A DNA stretch of 6,583 bases from DAIDKA01 sp035506335 (GCA_035506335.1 DATJPN010000152.1:1-6583), one strand, 5' to 3'. Counted from the stretch's first letter, positions 1 to 6,131 are shown. A program made the numbers and translations. The notes: generated from the sequence alone by a model not told the origin.

Positions 1-232
1 CATGACCCCGGGTGCGCGGCTGCTCGTCGTCGAGCGCCTCATGCCCGCGCGGCTCGAGCCTTCCGCGCAGCATCGCGCGCTGGCGCGCGTGGACCTGCAC
101 ATGCTCGTGGCACTGGGAGCCCAGGAGCGCACCGAGGATGAAATGCGCGGCCTGCTCGCTTCGGCGGGACTGCAGCAGGTCCGGCGGATCGACACCGGAT
201 CGGAGTTCCAGATCCTCGAGGCGCGGGCCTGA
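1..232 (+). CDS. O-methyltransferase, C-terminal fragment (5' end outside window)
   Basis: This is the last 76 residues of a protein whose reading frame is open to the left edge, so the ATG at position 2 is probably internal. The visible part reads like the end of a class I SAM-dependent methyltransferase of the plant-type/acetylserotonin O-methyltransferase family (PF00891). It has the strand GARLLVVERLMP, then an ARVDLHMLVALG segment, the ERTEDEMRGLLASAGL element, and a closing TGSEFQILEA strand. In this family that region carries the final beta strands of the Rossmann fold and follows the SAM-binding and catalytic-histidine regions, which lie outside the window. The acceptor cannot be judged; relatives methylate hydroxyls on small aromatic, polyketide or carotenoid molecules. 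It converges on the IclR gene with 15 bases between stops. Family assignment is fairly sure; substrate is unknown. Confidence 0.72.
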   Translation, partial: MTPGARLLVVERLMPARLEPSAQHRALARVDLHMLVALGAQERTEDEMRGLLASAGLQQVRRIDTGSEFQILEARA

Positions 233-247
233 GCGGCGGGCGCCGGC

Positions 248-1057
248 CTAGATCTGGGCGCTGAGCGACAGACCCGGAACGGTCGCCATCGAGGCCGAGA
301 TCTGCTGGCTGATCTGCTGCAGCATGGCGAGGCGCCCGCGAATCATCTTGGTGCGCGTCATGCGGCCCGAATGGCTGGACGAGTTCAACGCCGCGACCAC
401 GCGGCCCCGGTGGTCGAAGACGGGGACGGCGAGGGCGATGACGCCGTAGGCGAGCTCATCCGCCACGACGACATACCCGTTGCGCCGCGCATCGTTGATC
501 AGGCCGCGCAGTTTCTGCGGATCGGTGACGGTGTGTTCGGTGAGCGCCGTGAAGCGGGTGGTGTCGAAATACAGTTTCAGGCGCTCCGGGCTCAGGCCCG
601 CCAGCAGCACTCTGCCGGTGGAGGTGGCATGCGCCGGAAACCGGCTGCCGACATGGGCCTCCAGGCGCACCAGCGTACGCACCGAGGTTCGCGCCACGTA
701 GGCGATCTCGGCGCCGTCCAGCACGCACAATGCCGCCGAGTCCTGGGTCTCGCGCGCCAGCTCCTCCAGATGCGTCCGGGTGATCTGTTCGATGTTGATG
801 GATTCCAGGTACGCCGCCCCGAGCTCCAGCACCTTCGGCCGCAGCAGGAAGTTGCGCCCGTGGCGGGTGACGTAGCCCAGCTCCTCGAGGGTGAGCAGGC
901 AGCGGCGCGCCGTGGCGGCCGGCATCCTCGCACTGCGCGCGATGTCGCTCAAGGTGAGGGCGGCATGATCGCGCCCGAAGGCACGAATGACCGCGAGGCC
1001 CTTGGCGAGACCACCCATGGCTTCACGGCGCTGGACGGGGGTGCGGCTGGTTGTCAC
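248..1057 (-). CDS. IclR-family transcriptional regulator (PcaR/PobR-like)
   Basis: A 269-residue DNA-binding regulator of the usual IclR length. Residues about 15-75 form the winged helix-turn-helix (GGLAKGLAVIRAFG, then LTLSDIARSARMPAATARRCLLTLEELGYV, split here by eye). Residues about 90-255 form the effector-binding domain, with the hallmark stretches ATSTGRVLLA (144-153) and DELAYGVIALAVPVFD (200-215). The opening and overall pattern resemble the PcaR/PcaU/PobR branch, which controls aromatic catabolism through the beta-ketoadipate route. It is transcribed away from the ring-cleavage dioxygenase, so the natural inference is that it controls that gene in response to an aromatic substrate or intermediate. 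The listed start is GTG at 1057 with no clear ribosome-binding site. An in-frame ATG at 1018 would give 256 residues, keep the whole helix-turn-helix, and leave the operator fully upstream. Activator versus repressor cannot be read from sequence. Confidence 0.9.
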   Translation of the reverse strand: MTTSRTPVQRREAMGGLAKGLAVIRAFGRDHAALTLSDIARSARMPAATARRCLLTLEELGYVTRHGRNFLLRPKVLELGAAYLESINIEQITRTHLEELARETQDSAALCVLDGAEIAYVARTSVRTLVRLEAHVGSRFPAHATSTGRVLLAGLSPERLKLYFDTTRFTALTEHTVTDPQKLRGLINDARRNGYVVVADELAYGVIALAVPVFDHRGRVVAALNSSSHSGRMTRTKMIRGRLAMLQQISQQISASMATVPGLSLSAQI

Positions 1058-1059
1058 GG

Positions 1060-1093
1060 TTTCGTATGGTGGACGGGATTTCGATATACGAAA
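1060..1093. promoter_or_regulatory. Candidate IclR-family operator with three half-sites
   Basis: TTTCGTAT at 1060-1067 is matched by its exact reverse complement ATACGAAA at 1086-1093, and TTTCGATA at 1079-1086 is a near copy in direct orientation. The last two form a compact palindrome, TTTCGATATACGAAA (1079-1093). The site lies in an AT-rich island between the divergent regulator and dioxygenase genes. Palindrome plus an extra repeat is the layout I recall for PcaU/PobR operators in Acinetobacter, and the core resembles PcaR sites with a TTCGATA element. Binding is inferred, not shown. No convincing -35/-10 pair could be assigned in either direction. Confidence 0.6.
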
Positions 1094-1163
1094 AATAGCA
1101 TACCCTCGCCCCTGGCCGCATACTGCCCGGGCTTACGCGGCTGCCACGGCGGCGGCTGGGGAC

Positions 1164-1170
1164 AAGGGGG
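1164..1170 (+). promoter_or_regulatory. Ribosome-binding site of the dioxygenase
   Basis: The purine run AAGGGGG lies five bases before the ATG at 1176 and continues as GAGG right up to the start. It fixes the start of the dioxygenase at 1176 rather than at the in-frame ATG at 987, which would run through the regulator gene and the operator. Confidence 0.65.
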
Positions 1171-1175
1171 GAGGC

Positions 1176-2042
1176 ATGCGCGAGTTCGACGAGAAGAGCA
1201 TTACCCAGGCGGTGATCGAGCGCCTGGCAGACTGTGACGATCCGCGTTTCAAGCAGGTGATGACCTCGCTGGTCACGCACCTGCACGATTTCGTGCGCGA
1301 CGTGCGGCTGACCGAGGCGGAGTGGATGACCGCGATCCAGTTCCTCACCGACGTGGGTCAGACCTGCAGTGACAAGCGCCAGGAATTCATCCTGCTGTCG
1401 GATACGCTGGGCGTGTCCGTGCTGGTCATCACCCTGAATCACCCCGCGGACAACGGCAGTGCCGAATCGACCGTTCTGGGTCCCTTCTATTGGGAGGGGG
1501 CGCCGGAGCTGCCGCGGGGAAGCAATCTTGCCGAGGGCGTCAAAGGCGAGCCGGCGTTCTACTCCGGCCGGGTCTTGAGTTCCCAGGGCCAGCCGCTCGC
1601 GAATGCGCTGCTCGACATCTGGTCGGGTAACGGCGAGGGCGATTACGACATGCAGATCCCGGGGGAGACCGGGATGAAGGCGCGGGGAAAGATCCGCACC
1701 GATGCCGAGGGACGCTACTGGTTCCGCTCCATCCGTCCGACGTTCTACCCCGTGCCCACCGATGGCCCGGTGGGTCGGATGCTGCGCAAGATGGGCCGCC
1801 ACCCCAATCGTCCGGGGCACATCCACATGATCGTCTCGGCGCCGGGCTACCGGCCGGTGACCACCCACCTGTTCGTCGCCGGCAGCCAGTACCTGGATTC
1901 GGATGCCGTATTCGGCATGAAGGAATCACTGGTGGCGCAATTCGACCGGCATCCGCCCGGGACCGGCCCGAACGGGGAGCGCATGGAAGTCCCGTTCTAC
2001 ACCGTGAACTACGACTTCCGGCTGCGCCCCGCGAATCCTTAG
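1176..2042 (+). CDS. Intradiol ring-cleavage dioxygenase, probably hydroxyquinol 1,2-dioxygenase
   Basis: A 288-residue non-haem Fe(III) dioxygenase of the intradiol family. It should cleave 1,2,4-trihydroxybenzene (hydroxyquinol) between its adjacent hydroxyls to give maleylacetate in the cytoplasm. Residues about 20-95 match the helical dimerisation/linker domain (Dioxygenase_N); the catalytic beta-sandwich follows from LGPFYWEGAPE (101-111). The iron ligands expected for the family are all present: Tyr157 (GDYDMQ), Tyr191 (TFYPVP), and His215 and His217 (RPGHIH), with the conserved Arg212 just before. PTDGPVG (194-200) after the second tyrosine and DSDAVFGMK near the end are typical of the hydroxyquinol branch, whereas catechol enzymes usually have a GCPPQGP-like stretch there. 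It is divergent from the IclR gene and follows the candidate operator. No maleylacetate reductase, hydroxylase or ferredoxin gene is visible nearby. A catechol or chlorocatechol 1,2-dioxygenase is the less likely alternative. Confidence 0.9.
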   Translation: MREFDEKSITQAVIERLADCDDPRFKQVMTSLVTHLHDFVRDVRLTEAEWMTAIQFLTDVGQTCSDKRQEFILLSDTLGVSVLVITLNHPADNGSAESTVLGPFYWEGAPELPRGSNLAEGVKGEPAFYSGRVLSSQGQPLANALLDIWSGNGEGDYDMQIPGETGMKARGKIRTDAEGRYWFRSIRPTFYPVPTDGPVGRMLRKMGRHPNRPGHIHMIVSAPGYRPVTTHLFVAGSQYLDSDAVFGMKESLVAQFDRHPPGTGPNGERMEVPFYTVNYDFRLRPANP

Positions 2043-2045
2043 CGT

Positions 2046-3992
2046 TCAGGGCATCGGGGTGGTCCCGGTGAAGTACGTCACCACGTAGGCCTTGACCGTG
2101 CCGTCGGGTTGCGGGACTCCGGAGACCTCCACTTTGGTCCCGGTCGCCATTCCCGTGGTGAAGGTCGACTGGCCGGCCGAGGTCGTGAGGTCGACGGGAC
2201 TTACCGTCACGATGCCGCCGCTGATGTCCACCTGGTACACCAGGGCCGCCGAGCCGGCCGTGGCGCCGGCTTCGATCGTCACCGGATTCGCGCCGTTGAC
2301 CGCGGTGATCGCGAAGTCCTCGGCGCCGGCGCTCAGCGTCGGCGCGCTCGCGACCGTTCCGACGGGCAGCGGCGTGGGTTCCAGGATCGAGGCCGCGGCG
2401 CTCCAGCCCGTCGCGTTCGCCGGGTCGCCCCAGACGACATAGCTCACGCCCCAGGGGATGATCGGGCGTGCGGTACCCCCGAAGCTCGCGGTGCCATTGG
2501 TGGCATTCACGAAGTTGCCGACGGCGCTGCCGCCGGACTGGACGAGGGTCGGGTAGGCGAAGTTCCACCACTTGTAGCCCGCGATGGCGGCACCGCTTAC
2601 GGGATCGTTGCCATTGGCCGTGGTGGAGTCGATGTAGCCGAGCGTCACCGTATAGTCATCGATGGCGCGCACGAAGTCATGCGTGTAGGTGAAGCCGCTG
2701 CTGCTCGGCGCGGAGATGGCGCCCGAGTAGGCGGCGGTTTCGATGTCGATGGCCTGCGCGACGAGGGGTACGGCGAGGGGGTCCACGACACTGGCGTGCA
2801 CCTTGAAGCCGCGCACGATTTCCTTGTTGGCGAGGAACGCGGTGCCGGTCGCGATCGGCGTCGCGTCCGCAACCGCGTTCCAGGGCTGGCGGTAGAAGAA
2901 CTGGGTGTTGGCATTGACCACCAGCGGTACGCCGATGCCCCGCTCGTTGGTGATGGTGATGACGTTGGTATTGGCGTTGACGTTCAGCACGTGGCCTTCG
3001 GGACTGACCCAGACGCTGTTGAAGGTGCTGCTCGCCCAGATCCGGGTCGCCACCAGCGTGCCGTTGTCCTGGTAGCGGGCGGCGATGCGGACGAACTTGC
3101 CGTTCAGGGAGGATTCATTGGAAAAATTCATGATGGTGCTGGTGGTCTTGGCATCCAGGTCGTAGAACAGGGTGCCATTGGTCGCATCCGCCAGGATCGT
3201 GAGGGTCTGCGTGCCCGTGACCGCGGTTTCGGGCGACACGGCCGGCAGGGTCGGGTAGTCCTTGTCGATCGTGATCGACGTATTGTCGGAGGAGATCCCC
3301 GTGACCGTGCCGTAGGTGTGGCGCAGCACGAGGTGGCTCAGGTGCGCGAGCGGGCGATGGCGCAACGGGCCATCGAAGTTGACGGCCCACTGCGTGGTGG
3401 CGGCGCCGGGCGGATTGTGGCCGATGATGAATGCCGGATGTGACAGGTCGAACTCCAGGTCGAGCGCCGCGGTCGCGGTGGTGGTCACCACCAGCGGGGA
3501 GACGAAATTGACCGTGACGGATGCGGTGAGGTTCGAACCGCTGCCCTGGGTGTTGACCACGTGGATATTCGAGGTCGCGACGGTCGTGCCGCCGGCCAGG
3601 GCAAATCCGGACTCCGGGTCGGCCGATGAGGTCAACAGCACGTCACCGGAGTTGCCGCTGACCGTGATGACGGCACCGGTATAGGTGCCGACCGGGACCG
3701 TGGCGTTGCCGAGGATCTCGGCCAGCTGGTCCAGCTGCTGGAGATTGACGAACGGGGCGGCCGTGGGGGCCGTATACACCGTGACGTTGGCGCCGCCGCC
3801 CTGCGGGATGAGTGCGATGCTCAAGACCTTGACGCCGATGGTCGCCCAGTCATCCGAGGAGGCATCGCTGATCACGATCGGCACGCTGGCACTCTGTGCC
3901 GTCGTGCCCAGGCTCTGGCCGGATCCGCCGCAACCGCAAAGGGTGGCCGCAATCGCGCCGCAAACGGCGAAGCTCAGTTTCCCGGTGTTCAT
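2046..3992 (-). CDS. Large DUF4382-domain lipoprotein with repeated beta modules
   Basis: A 648-residue exported lipoprotein of unknown function. The ATG at 3992 is preferred because AGGGAG lies just upstream and because it opens directly into a lipoprotein signal peptide with lipobox LCGC, putting the lipidated cysteine at residue 21 and a Gly/Ser-rich linker after it. A longer reading to 4049 would bury that signal. Residues about 37-190 resemble DUF4382 (VPIVISDASSDDWATIGVKV, then VPVGTYTGAVITVSG). From about 227 to the end I see roughly four related beta-rich units opening with a G-x-(V/I) turn and often closing with a G-(T/L)-V-x-A-(T/Q/Y)-x-(I/V) strand, similar to DUF5666-type repeats: about 227-320, 332-419, 423-545 and 560-640. 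The protein is rich in Thr, Ala, Val and Asn and poor in Cys after the lipobox, as expected for an envelope or surface protein. Its stop lies three bases from the dioxygenase stop. No enzymatic motif was found; a binding or structural role is a guess. Confidence 0.85.
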   Translation of the reverse strand: MNTGKLSFAVCGAIAATLCGCGGSGQSLGTTAQSASVPIVISDASSDDWATIGVKVLSIALIPQGGGANVTVYTAPTAAPFVNLQQLDQLAEILGNATVPVGTYTGAVITVSGNSGDVLLTSSADPESGFALAGGTTVATSNIHVVNTQGSGSNLTASVTVNFVSPLVVTTTATAALDLEFDLSHPAFIIGHNPPGAATTQWAVNFDGPLRHRPLAHLSHLVLRHTYGTVTGISSDNTSITIDKDYPTLPAVSPETAVTGTQTLTILADATNGTLFYDLDAKTTSTIMNFSNESSLNGKFVRIAARYQDNGTLVATRIWASSTFNSVWVSPEGHVLNVNANTNVITITNERGIGVPLVVNANTQFFYRQPWNAVADATPIATGTAFLANKEIVRGFKVHASVVDPLAVPLVAQAIDIETAAYSGAISAPSSSGFTYTHDFVRAIDDYTVTLGYIDSTTANGNDPVSGAAIAGYKWWNFAYPTLVQSGGSAVGNFVNATNGTASFGGTARPIIPWGVSYVVWGDPANATGWSAAASILEPTPLPVGTVASAPTLSAGAEDFAITAVNGANPVTIEAGATAGSAALVYQVDISGGIVTVSPVDLTTSAGQSTFTTGMATGTKVEVSGVPQPDGTVKAYVVTYFTGTTPMP

Positions 3993-4124
3993 GTTTCTCC
4001 CTCGCGTTATCAGTGCTGCAATGGGAGTCAGTAGCGGGCGAGGCGGCATTAGGTTGACGCGGTGCCCGGAAATCCCGTGATCGGGGATATGTCACCATTT
4101 GACGACAGGGGTATCATTTTGAAG

Positions 4125-4577
4125 ATGATCGAACCGGATTACACCGCGATGCTGGCCGTGGCCCTCGATGAGGCGCGCCTGGGCCTGGCCGAGGGTGGCA
4201 TTCCCATCGGCGCGGCGCTCTTCGACCGGCAGGGCGCCGTGCTCGGGCGGGGCCACAACCGGCGCGTGCAGGAGGGCGACCCGTCGCTACACGGCGAAAC
4301 CGACGCCTTTCGAAAGGCCGGCCGGCGACGCCACTATCGGGACACGGTGATGGTCACGACCCTGGCGCCGTGCTGGTATTGCAGCGGCCTGATCGTGCAG
4401 TTTCGCATCGGGGCGGTCGTGGTCGGCGAGTCACGCAGCTTTCGCGGCGGGGTGGACTGGCTGCGCGCGCGCGGCGTCGAGGTGATCGATCTGGATTCGG
4501 CGCAGTGCGTAGAACTTCTGTCCGGCTTCGTGAGCCGGTATCCGCAGATCTGGAATGAGGACATCGGAGAGGATTGA
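4125..4577 (+). CDS. Zinc-dependent cytosine deaminase of the yeast Fcy1 type
   Basis: A 150-residue member of the cytidine/deoxycytidylate deaminase superfamily, predicted to hydrolyse cytosine to uracil and ammonia for pyrimidine salvage in the cytoplasm. The zinc site is complete: His56 and the proton-shuttling Glu58 in LHGE, and Cys83 and Cys86 in APCWYC. It resembles yeast cytosine deaminase along its whole length: EGGIPIGAALF, GRGHNRR with Asn45, VVGESRSF with Phe106, and a C-terminal WNEDIGED that lines up with the yeast end WFEDIGE, including its substrate-binding Asp and Trp (Asp146 and Trp143 here). The usual bacterial cytosine deaminase CodA is an unrelated amidohydrolase. The start is uncertain: ATG 4125 lacks a well-spaced ribosome-binding site, while an in-frame TTG at 4119 sits seven bases after AGGGG (4107-4111) and would add two residues; ATG 4089 and 4062 are longer options. 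A related base (creatinine, guanine or isocytosine) is a possible alternative substrate. The next gene starts on the base after the stop. Confidence 0.88.
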   Translation: MIEPDYTAMLAVALDEARLGLAEGGIPIGAALFDRQGAVLGRGHNRRVQEGDPSLHGETDAFRKAGRRRHYRDTVMVTTLAPCWYCSGLIVQFRIGAVVVGESRSFRGGVDWLRARGVEVIDLDSAQCVELLSGFVSRYPQIWNEDIGED

Positions 4578-5405
4578 ATGGACGTCCACCTGTCATCGCT
4601 TGACCACGTACGCACGCAGATCATCGATCTGCTCATCCAGTTCGGCCCGAAGCTGCTCACGGCGATCCTCATCATCATCGCCGGGGTGATCGTCGGGGGC
4701 TGGGTCGAGCGCTGGCTGCTGCGTGCCCTGCAGCGCTTCGAGTTCGAGCCGCCGCTGCGCCAGCTGCTCTCCCGGGCGACCCGCGCGCTGGTGCTGCTGT
4801 TGTTCGTCGTGATGGCGTTGCAGAACCTGGGCGTCCAGCTGCTGCCACTGGTCGCCGGCCTGGGCGTCGCCGGTGCCGGCATCGCTCTCGCCATGCAGGG
4901 CGTGCTGAGCAACATTGTCGCGGGGCTGTCGATCATCCTCACCAAGCCCTACCGCGTCGGCCAGTTCATCCAGGTGGCCGGCGTCGACGGGCAGGTCGAG
5001 CAGGTGACCCTGTTCAGCACCATCCTGCTGCATGCCGACCGGTCGAAGGTGGTGATCCCGAACCGCAAGATCGTGGGCGAGATCCTCCATAACTATGGCC
5101 AGATCCGCCAGGTGACCGTTCAGGTCGGCGTCGCCTACGACACGGATATCAACGCGGTCCTCGAGATCATCCGGGCGGTGGTGCAGTCGAACCCGAAGGT
5201 GATCAAGGACGTGGCACCGGTGATCGGCGTCGCGCGACTGGCCGATTCGGCGGTGCAGATCAGCATCCAGCCGTGGGTGTCGGTCGATGATTACCCGCTG
5301 GCCACGGCCGAGATCACGCGCGCGACCCTCGAAGCGCTGCGGGCGCATCGGATCAACCTGCCGCTCCCGCAGCGGGAGGTACGGCTGCTGTCGACCCCGG
5401 CCTGA
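4578..5405 (+). CDS. Small-conductance mechanosensitive channel (MscS family)
   Basis: A 275-residue inner-membrane channel, close to the size of E. coli MscS. Predicted membrane segments are about 22-42, 65-83 and a glycine/alanine-rich pore helix at about 88-122 (LVAGLGVAGAGIALAMQG, then LSNIVAGLSII). The family signature continues into the cytoplasmic beta domain (KPYRVGQFI, VEQVTLFSTILLHADRSKVVIPNRKIVGEILHNY, quoted here as separate motifs) and the C-terminal alpha/beta vestibule. By alignment with E. coli, pore Leu109 corresponds to Leu104 here, but pore Leu105 corresponds to Ala100. Such channels open under membrane tension and release small solutes on hypo-osmotic shock. The ATG begins on the base after the deaminase TGA, with GAGAGG upstream inside the deaminase gene, so the two genes are very likely co-transcribed and translationally coupled. 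Family assignment is secure; gating threshold and selectivity are not inferable. Confidence 0.93.
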   Translation: MDVHLSSLDHVRTQIIDLLIQFGPKLLTAILIIIAGVIVGGWVERWLLRALQRFEFEPPLRQLLSRATRALVLLLFVVMALQNLGVQLLPLVAGLGVAGAGIALAMQGVLSNIVAGLSIILTKPYRVGQFIQVAGVDGQVEQVTLFSTILLHADRSKVVIPNRKIVGEILHNYGQIRQVTVQVGVAYDTDINAVLEIIRAVVQSNPKVIKDVAPVIGVARLADSAVQISIQPWVSVDDYPLATAEITRATLEALRAHRINLPLPQREVRLLSTPA

Positions 5406-5428
5406 AGGCGCAGGCGCCGGTGCCTCAG
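5402..5428. terminator. Possible bidirectional hairpin between convergent genes
   Basis: CTG/CAG (5402-5404 with 5426-5428), then after a bulged A at 5405 the arm AGGCGC (5406-5411) can pair with GTGCCT (5420-5425, one G-T pair), leaving an eight-base loop. The hairpin spans both stop codons of the convergent channel and exported-protein genes. There is no T-run on either side, so it is not a textbook intrinsic terminator. GC-rich sequence forms such stems often, so confidence is low. Confidence 0.28.
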
Positions 5429-6126
5429 CGGGGCACGGCCCTGGCGTAGAGCTCGACCTGCGCCAGGTCGGACCAGCCTCCCGGTCCATGGCCGCTGCCG
5501 GGCATCAGATCGGCGAATCCGACTGCGTCCACCTTCGACAGGTCGACGTGATCGAGTGGGGTTCCGGTCGTGACCACCCGCGCGGTGTCGAGCTTCAGCC
5601 AGTGCAGGTCGGCGAAGGAGATCTCGCTCACGAGCCAGTCGCGCGGGGAGCCATCGGTCCGGTCCGCCACCAGCCAGGTGCCGTCGGCCAGCTTCACGAC
5701 CGGCCGGATCTGGTGATAGCCGGACGTGCGCGTGGACCAGCGTATGCGCGCGAGGCCCGTGAGGTCGGCCAGGTTGCGGCGATTGCGGAAGGCCAGCCCA
5801 CACGGCGTCGCACACAGCCCGAGCCACACGTGGGTGGGGTTGTTCTCATCGCCGGGATTCCCGGCGAGCATGATCTGTCCGGCCGGCACCAGCAGGGTGA
5901 GCTCGAGGTTCGGATTCGACAGCGATGCGCCGGTGACGGGATGCTCGCCGCCCTTCGGCGCCTGTTTCCACTCCTCGCGAAAGAACAGCGGCGGGCGTTG
6001 CGGGCCGTGCTCCGGAGGGCTGCCCGGCGGGGGCAGGGCGCCGGCCGCCTGCGCGAGAGCCGGGACGATCCGCATCAGGGTGCACAATGCCAGCATCGTG
6101 GCGGCTGACCGCTGCATTCTCATCAT
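5425..6126 (-). CDS. Conserved exported protein of unknown function
   Basis: I cannot name this 233-residue protein. An N-terminal signal peptide (MMRMQRSAATMLALCTLMRI, then VPALA) is probably cleaved near residue 25 after ALA. A proline-rich linker follows (about 30-47) and then a beta-rich, tryptophan-containing domain. Stretches that look constrained are PTHVWLGLCATPCG (97-110) with Cys105 and Cys109, NLADLTGLARIRW, RPVVKLADGTWLVAD (141-155), LSKVDAVGFADLMPGSGHG (196-214) and a closing VELYARAVPR. The alternating strands suggest a jelly-roll or carbohydrate-binding-like fold, but no catalytic residues are evident. The start is well supported: AAGGAGG lies five bases before the ATG at 6126, with a second ATG directly after. 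It lies 48 bases downstream of the EAL gene on the same strand and may share its transcript. A periplasmic or extracellular ligand-binding role is possible but only a guess. Confidence 0.72.
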   Translation of the reverse strand: MMRMQRSAATMLALCTLMRIVPALAQAAGALPPPGSPPEHGPQRPPLFFREEWKQAPKGGEHPVTGASLSNPNLELTLLVPAGQIMLAGNPGDENNPTHVWLGLCATPCGLAFRNRRNLADLTGLARIRWSTRTSGYHQIRPVVKLADGTWLVADRTDGSPRDWLVSEISFADLHWLKLDTARVVTTGTPLDHVDLSKVDAVGFADLMPGSGHGPGGWSDLAQVELYARAVPR

Positions 6127-6131
6127 GGCCC

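Noticed and set aside
987..1175. N-terminal extension of the dioxygenase to the ATG at 987
   Set aside because: It would run through the regulator's start and the operator, and add 63 residues absent from the family; ATG 1176 has a good ribosome-binding site and a typical N-terminus.
371..1237. 288-codon plus-strand open frame opposite the IclR gene
   Set aside because: It is antisense to a clear IclR protein, has no domain-like pattern, and is rich in Arg, Gly, Ala and Asp as expected of a GC-rich shadow frame.
1540..2571. 343-codon minus-strand open frame across the dioxygenase and lipoprotein ends
   Set aside because: It overlaps two well-supported genes in another frame and translates to Arg/Gly/Ser-rich low-complexity sequence without recognisable motifs.
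2109..3443. 444-codon plus-strand open frame opposite the lipoprotein gene
   Set aside because: Its length comes from the high GC content. The translation is Arg/Gly/Asp-rich with no fold pattern, whereas the minus strand has a signal peptide, lipobox and domain.
3993..4049. N-terminal extension of the lipoprotein to 4049
   Set aside because: It would place 19 residues in front of a textbook lipoprotein signal peptide; ATG 3992 has AGGGAG directly upstream.
4074..4085. CCCG-TGAT-CGGG mini-hairpin upstream of the deaminase
   Set aside because: Only four perfect pairs, no T-run, and it lies between divergent genes, so it terminates nothing; likely chance in GC-rich DNA.
4054..4091. TTGACG at 4054-4059 as a -35 box for the deaminase
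   Set aside because: No -10 element lies at usable spacing: the position 17 bases on reads GTGATC, and GATATG lies about 26 bases away.
5287..6108. 273-codon plus-strand and 178-codon minus-strand frames around 5287-6108
   Set aside because: They overlap the channel and exported-protein genes in other frames and lack motifs, signal sequences or ribosome-binding sites.
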